Shown here piece by piece: positions 1 to 11,100 of a stretch of DNA of 16,962 bases; position 1 is the stretch's first letter, and every line of letters starts with the position of its first letter. The notes under the pieces are model-generated. The model saw nothing but the letters and a program-made list of their open reading frames with translations, was not told the DNA's origin and did no database searches. Origin of the DNA: Chromera velia (Eukaryota > Sar > Chromeraceae); assembly GCA_018398765.1 (NCBI GenBank), contig JAHBMJ010000112.1:67501-84462 (forward strand). Direction: 5' to 3'. A program made the translations under genes and the position numbers.

Positions 1-986
1 GCATTCGAGACCTTGGATCGGACTGGTGCGTCATTGCAAAACGAACAAAAGAAGAAGTACAGCGCGTGCGTGTATAGCTTTACTTATACTTAGACTTTGG
101 TGCAGACCACGTGGATCAATGACAGCTCGTAACCTGATCGGGCTTCTGTAGACCCTAAGACCCACTGTCGCTAGCTTTTATAATCCCAGCAATGCCTTCG
201 AAGACGAAGGGAGAACACCACTCTTCTTATTGGGCTGCAGACGCGCAAGGTCGAAGCAAGTGGAGAGAAGGGTCAGTTATTTAGGAAACGTGAGGCACGA
301 AAGACCACCTTCAAAAGGTCTCTTTAGAGTGATAAACAACACATATATACTCAAAGAAACATGCATATGCAAACTGTTTTCTCAGTGCTGTTTGCTTTTT
401 TTCTTTGTCGATTGCTCATTTGCAGCAGCCAGAAGAAGGGGCAAACAAGGGACCTTCGAGGACGCTCAGATGGAAGAGAAACGGCGGTGCAATCTTACAA
501 ACGACGGTCTGTTGTTTACGCAAACACAACCAATCAAGTGTGTGTGAGGGTCTTTCCACAGCGTCATATCAGGACATTCAGATCTTGGAATGTTTTTTTT
601 TTGCGCTTTCTTCCATGCATTTCATTCGCCTCCTGAGCCGGCCCTTTACCTGGATATGCACTCTTGTATCTTCATGCTGCCCTGTTGTGTTCGGTCTGCC
701 TACCCGCCGGCTTGGCTGGCCACCAGCCTGTCTGTGTCTGTTCGACTGTCGCTGCGCAACTTGTCGCTGGCATGTCTACTAATTCCTGATTTCTCAGTCG
801 GACTCCTCCCATCCATCCGCCTGCCTGCGTGTCTGTCTGTCCGTCTACGCTACTCTGAAGAAAGAGTGTGGCAAGAAGAACGAAACACATGGTCTGTCTG
901 CGTGCACACAAATGTCTTCGTCTGTGACCGTGTGTGCGAGGTGCGATTGTGCATGTGTACGTGTGAGTGTGTGTGCGGGTGTATGT

Positions 987-1053
<67 letters not shown>

Positions 1054-1494
1054 CGTGTGCGTGTGCAGGAGCGGCCTCTCTTCTGCATTCGCTTCCATGG
1101 AGCCTTTGGGAGGGGCGAGTGGAGAGGGGGGCAAGCGGGGAGCTTCTTCAAGGATAGAGAACAGAAACACAACAGGTCAAACAAACGTCTGCATCGATAT
1201 CGCATCTTTTGATTTCAACCGCTACCCTCCGTGCTCTGTTTCGGTCTCTCTTTCGCTTGGCTGGCGATCTAGCCAGCCCGATGCCTGACGTCGCACATGC
1301 AGAGTGTGCCAGCCTGTCCTCAAGGACTGACAGATCGAGCGAGAGAGGAAAGGAAAGCACCATAGCAATACGGTTTGTATAAAGAAACGTAAGTGGATTG
1401 AGGGAATGACTGGATGTTCAATGGCCATGCACACTGAAGCAAACCCGACCATGCAGAGATACCACCTTCAGACTGTCTCCTTTCCTGTGCGTGC
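1..1494. other. Region with no supportable gene; possible 5' flank or upstream exons
   Basis: Open frames here are short and mostly low complexity (Cys-Val or His-Thr runs from the GT repeat), so I call no gene. Three things may matter for the next gene. A pyrimidine-rich stretch ending in TTTGCAG lies near 385-425 and looks like a splice acceptor. A second acceptor-like CAG ends at 1068 directly after the GT repeat. An ATG at 1097 in a CCATGG context opens a frame starting MEPLGGASGEGG that runs to a donor-like ACAG|GTCAAA at 1175/1176. That exon could join, in frame, to an acceptor-like CAG ending at 1456. The true start of the 1495-12708 gene could therefore lie in this region, but no transcript evidence is available. 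Confidence 0.4.
951..1065. repeat. GT/TG dinucleotide microsatellite with GC interruptions
   Basis: About 115 bases are almost entirely GT/TG units, broken by a few CG, GG and TA steps. The tract ends in GTGTGCAG, so it sits exactly where the pyrimidine tract of an acceptor would be. A second TG tract in this window is placed the same way before the acceptor at 8181-8183. The Cys-Val and His-Thr open frames crossing this tract are repeat artefacts. Confidence 0.95.
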
Positions 1495-4400
1495 ATGCAG
1501 TTGCAGTTTCAGGCTCTGCCTATCTTTCGGGGGTTTCCAGCACTGGGAGGGAGCAGCAGCAGTTCGAAAGCGTTCGACCATCTCTCCCGATTTTTGGAAA
1601 GAGGGAACCTTGCCAGCTCGAGTATGGATTTTGGGACAGAAGGAGAAGCAGAGGGAAGGAAGAAGAAAAGAGAGGAGGAGAGGCTTCAGAGAGGAAGAAG
1701 AAGAAGCGTTGCTGGGTCCACTGGAGAAAGAGGAAGAGGGAGGCGAGTGTCGAACGTCCCCTCCAGCCGTCCCAGTAGATCTCCGGAAGTGGATGAGAAC
1801 TCAGAGATGGAGAAGCAAAAGGCAGGAAGGGGGGGACCTCCGGCCTCTCTTCCCTTCCTTCAGGATGGCTTGCTGAGGTGTGTCAGACGAGAGGAGGGGA
1901 AGAAAGAAAGAGAAAGAGAGAGAGAGGGGGGGGGGGGGGGGGNNNNNNNNNNNNNNNNNNNNGGGAGAAAGAGAGAAGAAACGAACGAAGGAGATCCAAC
2001 CTATACAAAAAAGAGACATGTGTACTCAGAGCGTTCGCTTTACTTTCTTATTCAGCTCCTTGCGCTCTTTGTTCTTTGTTTTCATAGACTTGTGTTTCTT
2101 TTGAAGCAATATGAATTTCTGCTGTTGTGTGCCTGTCTTCTCTCCCTCTGCAGATGCGTGAGGCTCTGCAATGACTTCGCGACTCTCCACGAGAACGCGT
2201 CTGTTGGAATTTGCGAAAAGAGGGGGGGGGCTGCGACAATCCTCCAAAAGGATAGGTTGAAGCACAGGAGGAGAGACTCAGAGGAGAGGCCTCAGGCCGT
2301 CTCTCTTTCTCCTTCTGCGGGGGGATGTGCTGGAACGATATCGTTGGGATGGTGGGAGCTTGTCTGCTCCCGCTTGCCTTTATTTGTTGCGGCAGTGATC
2401 CTAGTCGTCCTCGTTGCTCTGCCGGAACATCTGTCAAGCACCAAATGGGCTCGGTCAGTTGCCTCCTCTAGACAGGAATGCACAAGGAGTGTCCTGTGCT
2501 GCCTCATTGAGAACATCAAGTGAGAAGGAGCGCATGTCTGATTTTGCACCAGTTTCCTTTTGCGTCTTTTCTGGTCTGTGATGAATGAGCCGCTTCTCCA
2601 CTTCTGTCTCTTTTTTTATTTCCTCAACTTTTTTGGTCTGTGCAGAGGCCTGGTGACGGCATCATTTGGTGTGGTGGTGGTGATCCTTGTGGTTTCTCTG
2701 TTCGTTCCGTTGGAACGCTTTGTGGAGAGAGCCCGACTCGGTGCGGTAGCGTTTAGAGCCCTTGGCAGACAGACAGAGATGGCATATGGTTTGGCTGTGA
2801 GGGAGGAAGGGAGGGTGAGAAAGAGGGGGGAGGACAATACAGAGAGAAGGTGGGAAATAGAGCGTGTGATGATTAGAGCACAGACGGCTCTGCGGAGCGC
2901 TCGCACGGACTTTCGACTTCCTTCCTGGGTCCTTTTTGGCTTCTGTAACTGCACGAGACGGAAAACGAGGCACTCACCTCATGAAGAAGAGCAGGGGACG
3001 GGACAGAGAGTGGGTGCCAGAAGAAAGAAAAAACAGACAGACGTGACGCACAGACCTTCGTATGGGCGGAGTGTTCCTCCCAAGGATTTCAGAGTGAAAG
3101 ATCGACACGGATCAGATAGTGATGATCGACTGGCTCGACAGGAGGAAGGGGAGGCGAGTCTGTCTGAGCGCTTCGGAGAAAGGACCAAACAGCACAAGTC
3201 GCCAGAGAGAAGGGAGGCACCTAGAGACTTTCTCAAATATTCTTTGTTTTCCCCAAAGAGGCCACGCTTGGGGCAGAAGAATAAAAAGGATTCTCGAGAT
3301 TTTAGTTGTGCTCAAAATCTCAGAACAGAAGAAGAAATACAAAGCAAAAGAGAGGTAGAGAGGCCCAAATCACCACCCAACAGAAGCAAAAAGGTCCATG
3401 AGCTCAGAACTCCCTCCATGGACTTCTCTTGTGGGGGCACTCTGGCTCATGACGATGGGAGTCGGTGTATTTCTGCGTCGAACAGCATTCATTTGCCCTC
3501 ACCCTTCTTCTCACCCCTTTCTGACCCCTCATCATCTGATGACCTTAGACCACGAACACAGGCCCAGACCCTTCCACTGCATCCCTCAAAGAGGAAGGAG
3601 ACGGGCACCTCCGGCCCCCCGTCTCGCAGACGAGACACAAGACTCCAGAGGGAATCGCCACTGCAGAGAGGAAGAGGAAGAGGGAGAGAAACAAACTGGA
3701 ACGCGAGAACGCCCTCTGCCTTCAATCGGAGTAGACCCAAAGAAGCAACAGTGCCTGTACAGTCCTTCCAGTCTTCATCCACTGAGACCATGTCCGAAGC
3801 CTCGAAGCTCAAGGAGACCAGACCTCTTCCCTTGCCTTCTCCCCTTTCCCCAAATTCGCATTCACCAAAAGACCACAGAGCTCTTCAAATACCGCCCCGC
3901 TTCTCGACACCTACCGAGACCCTTTACGAACCACCAATTTACGCAGAATTTGAACATAACCGCACTTCACCCCCTCAAGCCCCTCTAAATTTGCCCAAAA
4001 CGGAAAGACCCACAGATGTCAGAGAAAGCGGCCGCTCCACGACCCCCTACAGCACCAGAAGGACGGAAAGAAGACAAATTCAGGAAACCCTCTCTCCAAT
4101 GACTCAAGCCAGTCGACGAAAGTCATTGGAAACGACTCGGCACCAGCCTCCATTCAACAAAAACAAACTCTCCGCAGCTGCGGATGCAATGTCATCCTCA
4201 AGTGCTCTCTCCAGATCGACTCGAGGACAACATGGGGGGCAGGGCAACCCAGCAGGGAGACTTGACCTCCAATCGCCTGAGGATGTTTTTGCACGAAGTG
4301 ACACTGAGACGACTCATGATGATGTGGAACACAAACACAAACAGGCTCAGCAGAAACGACACCAGTCAGTTCCGTGCAGAAGACCGCCACTGCCTCCTCC

Positions 4401-7400
4401 GTCAGCAATTTCTCTGTCGGTGCACAAGCTTACAAAAACAAAACGTTTACGTGCGCATCCCTGCGAACATCTTTCCCCACCCTCTTCCGTTTGTCGTACC
4501 CCCTTTCGCCCTCCCAGCTCACAGCGCAGAGACAAAAAACGCCAAACCCAAGTAAAACCACCAGAATATGCTCATGACAAAACAGTCACCAGGTTCAACC
4601 AAGTGGCAGAAGACGCGCCCTCACAGCAGCCTGTCGGGACCGCTTTGACACCCAGCAGCTCAATCGTTGACCTCCTTGGCCCCAAAACAGACCCCGTGCC
4701 CCGGCGTGAAACCCTGAGAATCAGCGAGCCAGTCCAGCCCGTCCATTCCTATCTTCCCTCCAACCCCTCACCCGAAAACCCAGGACCTTCATCCGCATCG
4801 CATTGGGGTCCCTCCACAGCCCTAGTCCTTCAGGTCCCTTCTGTACCTCCACGACGCCGGCTTCCCCCCTCCCCCCCTCAGAGAGGAAATCTAATCATAG
4901 AGGAATCCCCCGTAGCTGCAGACCCTCCTGTACAAGTCTCAGAGAGAAAGAAAGGGGCAGGCCGCATTCGAGGCACAAAGAGGATTGCTCCGAGGGCCCT
5001 TCTTCAAGTTGAACACTCAGTCAGTCAATCAGTCAGTGATTCAGTCAGTCAGTCAGTCAGTCAGTCAGGTAGGCAGCCAATCAATCAGCTAGTCGGCCAG
5101 CCAACCAGTCAGTCATTCATTCACTGAATGAGTCAGCCAGTCAGCCGGTCAGTCAGAGAGTCGCGTGGTCCGTCAGTCAGACAAGGCAGGCAAAGAGACC
5201 GAAAGGACGAAAAGAAAGAACAAAGGAACTAAGGGAAGGAGGAAGAAGGGGAACGAGGGGAAGGAGGCGAAAGAGAAGAAAACACCATCTCTCCAAGAAC
5301 TTTCCCTCTTCATTCTCTCCATCATCTCCTTTTGTCTTAATTCTGCAGGCAGAGGCAGCCCCTTGCAGACCTCCCCTTCCGCTCACGGATCCCCGAATTA
5401 TGCGCGAAAGGGAGAGGGAGAGGGAAAGAGACTCCCGGCAGCAGGCTGCTGTAGCGATAGTCGATGAGAGTGGACATAATGCTGTCGGAGCCTTGCATCA
5501 AGAGTCAGCAGTTGAAAGGGAAAGGGAAAGAGAGAGACCACAAAGACACCTCCCCCAGCAGCAGCCAAGACCTGGTCGTACTCTCGGAAGGCGATCAATC
5601 TCTTCCCTTGACCCCCTGATGCCTGCTGCTGCTGCCGTCTCCTCAATCAACTCGCTACAGGGAATGCAGCAACCTGCAATGAGCTCCATTTCAAATTTGC
5701 AGACAGCCAATGGGGATTTATCTTCGCACTATCGCTCCTCCACCAATCCGCAACAACAACCTGCCGCAGTTCCTATCTATTGGCCGTATGCATCTCCTCC
5801 TGTCATCTCCATCATTCAGCAACCCCCGCCGCCTACCGATTCTTCAGCCCCTGGCCCCAAAACGCAGTTGGGCGATCCTTTTGTGCCAGTCCAGAGCGCA
5901 TCCTCTTGTTCCCAACCGGACCTTTCTAACCCTCCCGGTGGTATTTCTATTCTTTCGCCGCCCCAAATTCCACGGTCGAAGTATAAAAAGAAAGGTAAGA
6001 GAAAGGAAGCAAAATTGACGAGATCCCTGAGTGCACCCTCCTTTCAACAAGGCTCGGGGGGGTCTCGAGTCTTTGTCTCTCGCTCAAGGTCGAGGTCTCT
6101 CTCTCCGCCAGGCAGCATTTCTTTCCTTGCCCGACAAAGCACCCACACGCAAATCCCCACGTGTGCCCCCGCTGTAGCATACAAGAGCACTTTCTGCGTG
6201 GAGGGATGCCCCCTCCCCCCTCCTGTTCCACATCCTCTTGTGTCCTCGTCTCAAGAAGGAGATGGAACAAGCGAGAGTGACGCAGGCGCGGAAGAAGGAG
6301 CAGCTCTTGGCAGAGAGAGAGAGGGTGGTGCCTTGTCATCGCTTTCCCTCGTTCCCCCAGCTCAGGCAGCTGTTCTCGATCGGAAAGAAAATCCACGCAC
6401 CCCTTCACCTCCGCGTTTGCCGGAGTTGACAGGGCCACACTTTGGTTTTGCCGATGACATGCAGGTCAGTCGCCAACAACCTAGATAGGATCGAGAGGAC
6501 TCAGGAAAGAAGCGAACAATTATCGTGCCTTCGACATTCCACTTTTCTTTCTTTTTGCCTTCAAGTAACAGTGGTAGTCACGCACGTCGTTCTTGAATGT
6601 AGCGCTTTTTTTGTGATCTTCTTTTCTTTTAATCATACAAACCTTTCCCCTTCGCCCTTCTCTGTCCTTCTTGATGCAGCCACGGTTGATTCGGAAGGGA
6701 TCCCGCTCACTTGCGCCTCTCCTTCAATCGCCATCCGCATCCCCCCGAGTCCACGGTTGGTCTGAGTGGAGTGTAGAGCTGTGTGACATTCACATTTCCC
6801 TCGTTTCTTCTTTCTTCGTTCATCGTCTGGCTCCTGGGCAGTTGCCATGGGGACTCCCTTCCTCATTCCGATTCTTCCCTTCGTGCTTGCTTGCAGTGGC
6901 TCCGGTCAACGCCAACAAGCGAAGAGGGAGCAGAGGCACGGGCCCAAGACCCAGGCAGCCAAGGGACCCCAGAAGCCGGGGCGGGTTCTCGCTTCCTGCA
7001 TCTGCGGCAGGAGGGGGAGGGGGGGGAGGGGGCACGTCCTCGGAGTCAGCATGGGAAGAGACGGTCACTGCTGCTGGGAATGGACGTGCCTCCTGTGGAA
7101 GTGGACACGCATCTCCGACTGCCCCCATCAGACAGAGGTCGGCAAACATGAATGCCCTTTATTCACACATTCACACATTCATTCACTTCTCGAATCACGG
7201 CATATTGGTTCGATTCGATTGCGTGTCTGTCTGACTTTTTTGTGCATTTTTTGCATCGCATTGCATTCTCCTTTGCATTCTCCTTTGCATTCTCCTTTGC
7301 ATGATGTATTGCATTCTCCTTTGCATGATGTGGCATTAATTCACACTCGATTGATTACCCACGTCTGTTCTGTCTTTAGTGAACTCTTCAACTAGATAGA

Positions 7401-8144
7401 GAGATACCCTGCATCATGCATCTGTGTTCCTTCTCATCACAAGCGGGCAGACAGACAATTCCTTCTCATCTTCGTGAGATCCATCCATCCATGCAGCTCC
7501 TCTCGACACGCCCTGAGATGCAAACCCTCATCAATGCGGAACCGCCTTCTACCCCCACCCCCTCTCCCTCCAGAGGACGACCTCGATCTCGACAGAGGAG
7601 ATTCCTCTGGGGGAGAGACCTCCTTTCCCTTTCAACAAGCAGACAACCACGCTGAGAGTTTCTTTGGTTCAACCATCAAAATAGACAGGGGGCACCTTCA
7701 CAAAAGAGGCGGCAAGCCGCCCCGAATCCCCAATCACACCTCACCTCCAGCCCCCGGCTCACCTCCCCCCTTCCAGAGAAGCGGCCTCCCCCCCCTTCAA
7801 GGCCCCCAACTGCCTTCCTCTCGACGTGCGTCCCCGGGTCGACGCAGCAGCAGCAGCACAGGAGGAGGAAGTGCCTATCTAAAGCGACGACGAGCACAGA
7901 TGGGAAGAGGGAGGGAGAGAGAAAGGGGAAAATCTGCGTTTCAGAGTGGAGAAGGAGAGAGGAGTGGAAGCACCAGCGGAAGCGAAGACGCTCCAAGGGC
8001 CTCAACCGCAGCTCCCGACTCTCAACTGCACGCTGATTCTCTGACGGTCCGTCCGATGTCTCAACAGTGAATGGTGCGGAAAATAAATGCATCGGAGTGT
8101 CTTCGGTCGGCATTGTGTGGAATCTGAATGCCACGCTATGTATA

Positions 8145-8184
<40 letters not shown>

Positions 8185-11100
8185 CTCCGCGACGTCGAAG
8201 AGAGAGAAGAAGAAATTCGGTGTCTGCCCCCGTGTGTAGACCTCTGCCAGGCTGGGGGGGGAATTCGGGGGGAGGGGCAGACACTGATGGGGGTCCAATC
8301 CTTGGAGACCCTCATGACCGCTCCTCGCAGAAGAAGCAGAGCCTGCAGCAGGCAGGGCGTCAAAGTGGTGTCTTCTCTTCCTCCTCGACCTCTTTTCTCC
8401 AGGGAGACAGAGACAGAGAGGAGAACGTTCAGAGAGGCCCGAGACGTTCTCTGGGTCCAACGGAAATTTGTCCCTCTCTTCCTGACGGAACAACGGGAAG
8501 AGACAGGAGGAGAGACGCAGCTCGAATGGTCTCAAAGTCAAAAGACGAAGAAGAGGAGGAGGAAGACGAAGTTTTGAGGGGTCAAACACAGAGGAGGAGC
8601 ACTCGAGGGAGGGGACGGGAGCGAACAAGCAAAGGGAGTCAGAGAGAGACGGAGCCTGCTGAGGAGAGTGAGTTGAGTGCCTCTCTTCACTCCCCTTCGC
8701 GGGAAAGAAGAGAAAGAGAAACGACAGGCGGCAATTCTGTAAGGTAGGTGAGCAGCTGCATGTCAGATCAGAAAGAATATAATGAAGAAGATTCGAAAAG
8801 AACAAGACAGAGCATTTGACCTTAGTCTTATTTGCATCAACAAGTTTTTTCAAAGCAAAAGTTTCCCAGCTGTAGTGATTTCTAGGTCATTAGATTCCTT
8901 TCCCCGACACCATTGAATCTTTTGAGCTGCGTCGCTTTGGGCTGTTGTTTCACTATGTCACCCTCATTCTCTTCTTCATTCGGTCTGTTCACGACTGCAA
9001 GGCTCTGTCTGTTTTTCGACGATGCTTTTTCTGTAAGCACGGACACCTGGATTGATCTTTGTACGCGTCTGCAGAATAACAAGCAAAACAAGAAGACCAA
9101 AGTCAGACTCCGTCAGCAAACCATCCAGAGGGGAGACTTTACAGGTCCGTCTGTCAGAGCAAATCGAGATAGAAAAGGACAGAGTACAAAAACACTTTCT
9201 GGTGATCCGTTGGACCTATTCCGCAAACTCGAATCAGGTCAACAGCTGTTCTTTTCTCCCTTTCTTGCTTGCCTCCTTCCTTTCCTGTTTTCCTCATTCC
9301 TTTCCCCATTCGTTGTAAATGATTAAGTGACATTCGTCCGTTTGCTTAATTTCTTCATCTGTCTGTTCTTGTCATGAGCGCATGCAGGGCGAAATTCACA
9401 GCGCCGAGTTGCACAGCGGAGAAGAGGGAGAGGCGGCCGGAAGGAGGGGCAAGGAAGGAGGCAGCAGGCAGCGGGAGGCCCCCCCATGCAATCGGAGAAG
9501 CACTGTGGTGCTCTGGGGGGACAGCATGGAAGGTGAGGGTGCGGGGGGACAAAATCAGCAGCAACGTACGGGTTCGCACAAGCCAGCGGCCGCTCGTGAG
9601 TCCTCAGAAAGAGGAACGGAGACAGCAACGAGACAGAGAAGCCCCAGTGCCTGCCCCCCATCATCTTCTGCCGCAGGAGCAGATTTCGACATGCTTGCGC
9701 CGAGCGGGGGTGCGCGATCTAGGAAGGTTTTGTGTACAGAACTGTCCGAGGAACAGGCTGTGGGTGCAAAATCGAAAGAAGAGAACGAAGCACGAAGTTC
9801 AGATGAAGGAAACGGCTCTCAATTAGCCGAGAGCACCGATAACTCCCCCAGAGTGAGGGAGACCGGAAAAGTAAAAGGATCCCCCCATGGGGGGAAGCGA
9901 AAGCGTCGAGGATCCACCAACGAAGCCCGCGACAGTGGGTGCAAACCTCAGGAGGAGCCAGATGATCGAACTAGTGCAGAGGATGGCCCATTACCGTCCA
10001 GCCCCAACCGACGTTACCCCTCTTTTGGAACTGCAAAGTCGGGGTCAAAAGTGGGAGGGGATTCTGCAGAGGGACTTGACGAAGAAGGGGGCTGGGAAGA
10101 TGGGGGGGACACTCAAGAGACAAATGCTGCTGCGGAAGAGAATGAACAACAAGCGAAGCAGAGACTGCTACAGCGCGCAGGGCTCCGTGCAGGTCGTCCC
10201 ATGAGGCCGTCTGTGTCCTCCAGCATAGCCGCGGCCCCCGGTATTCCTCTGAACCCCCTTCCAGAGGCAATGCAGGCGCCCTCACTAGGTCAGGGGGGGA
10301 GGGGGAGTGCTTACCTCCTCCTCTGCGACTCCCAGGGAGAGACAGGAGGGGGCGACGCTCCATCTCTGTCCACATTGGAGGGTCCTACTGGTGGGCCCTC
10401 TGCGCCTGTGCCGCCGCCTCAAGGAGCACCCCTGAATCACCAAGGCTGGACTGACGCCGCCCCTGTAGGCCTCCCAGAGCTTCCTCAACTGTATGGACAG
10501 ACGATTGAGGCCAAAGCAACCGGGATGAAGCCGCCGAATGATGAATCAGAGGTCGCAAGGAGGGAAAGAGACCCGATGAATCTGAGGAGGAAAAAACCGA
10601 AACCCCCTCCTGCCTCCGACCCGATGGCTCCTCTCCGCTCTCCCTTCACATCTTTCCAACATCCAATGCTCCCCTCCGTCCACACATTCGAATTCGAGAA
10701 AAACCACAGCAACAACCTGAGACGACGTGCAGATTCGGACTCTGAGTGCGTCACTTCTCGGTGCATTGGCACTGGGAGAGCAACACAATCCCCTTTTCCT
10801 CTGCGCACAGGGACGCTCGAAGAGACGGTCACAGTCTCTGTAGCCCCAACCGAATACCCACACTCCACCTACAAACCCTCCAAAGCAGTAGCTTCCTCCA
10901 CAGGTGATCGCAAAGTAGCCTTTCACGCCGAATATCCGAACAGCGCTGAGACGAACGACAATCCCGAAGAGAATCTCAATGACTCCCAAACTGTGCCTCT
11001 CCCTCCCGGCTCTCTCCCAATTGTGCCTTCCCACCTCCTCCTAGCCCACTCACAGCCTTACTCGAATACCCCACAGGGGACGAAAGCAGAAAAGGAAAAC

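Noticed and set aside
590-1288. Plus-strand open frame with long Cys-Val runs, and minus-strand frames with His-Thr runs
   Set aside because: They are translations of the GT/CA microsatellite; composition is pure repeat and no domain is visible.
7261-7332. Regular repeats considered as a CRISPR array
   Set aside because: Units are contiguous 12-mers without spacers in a eukaryotic intron.
6847-7395. Plus-strand frame reading the 12-bp array as a Leu-His-Ser-Pro repeat peptide
   Set aside because: The frame disagrees with the exon chain and the repeat lies inside a predicted intron with usable donor and acceptor.
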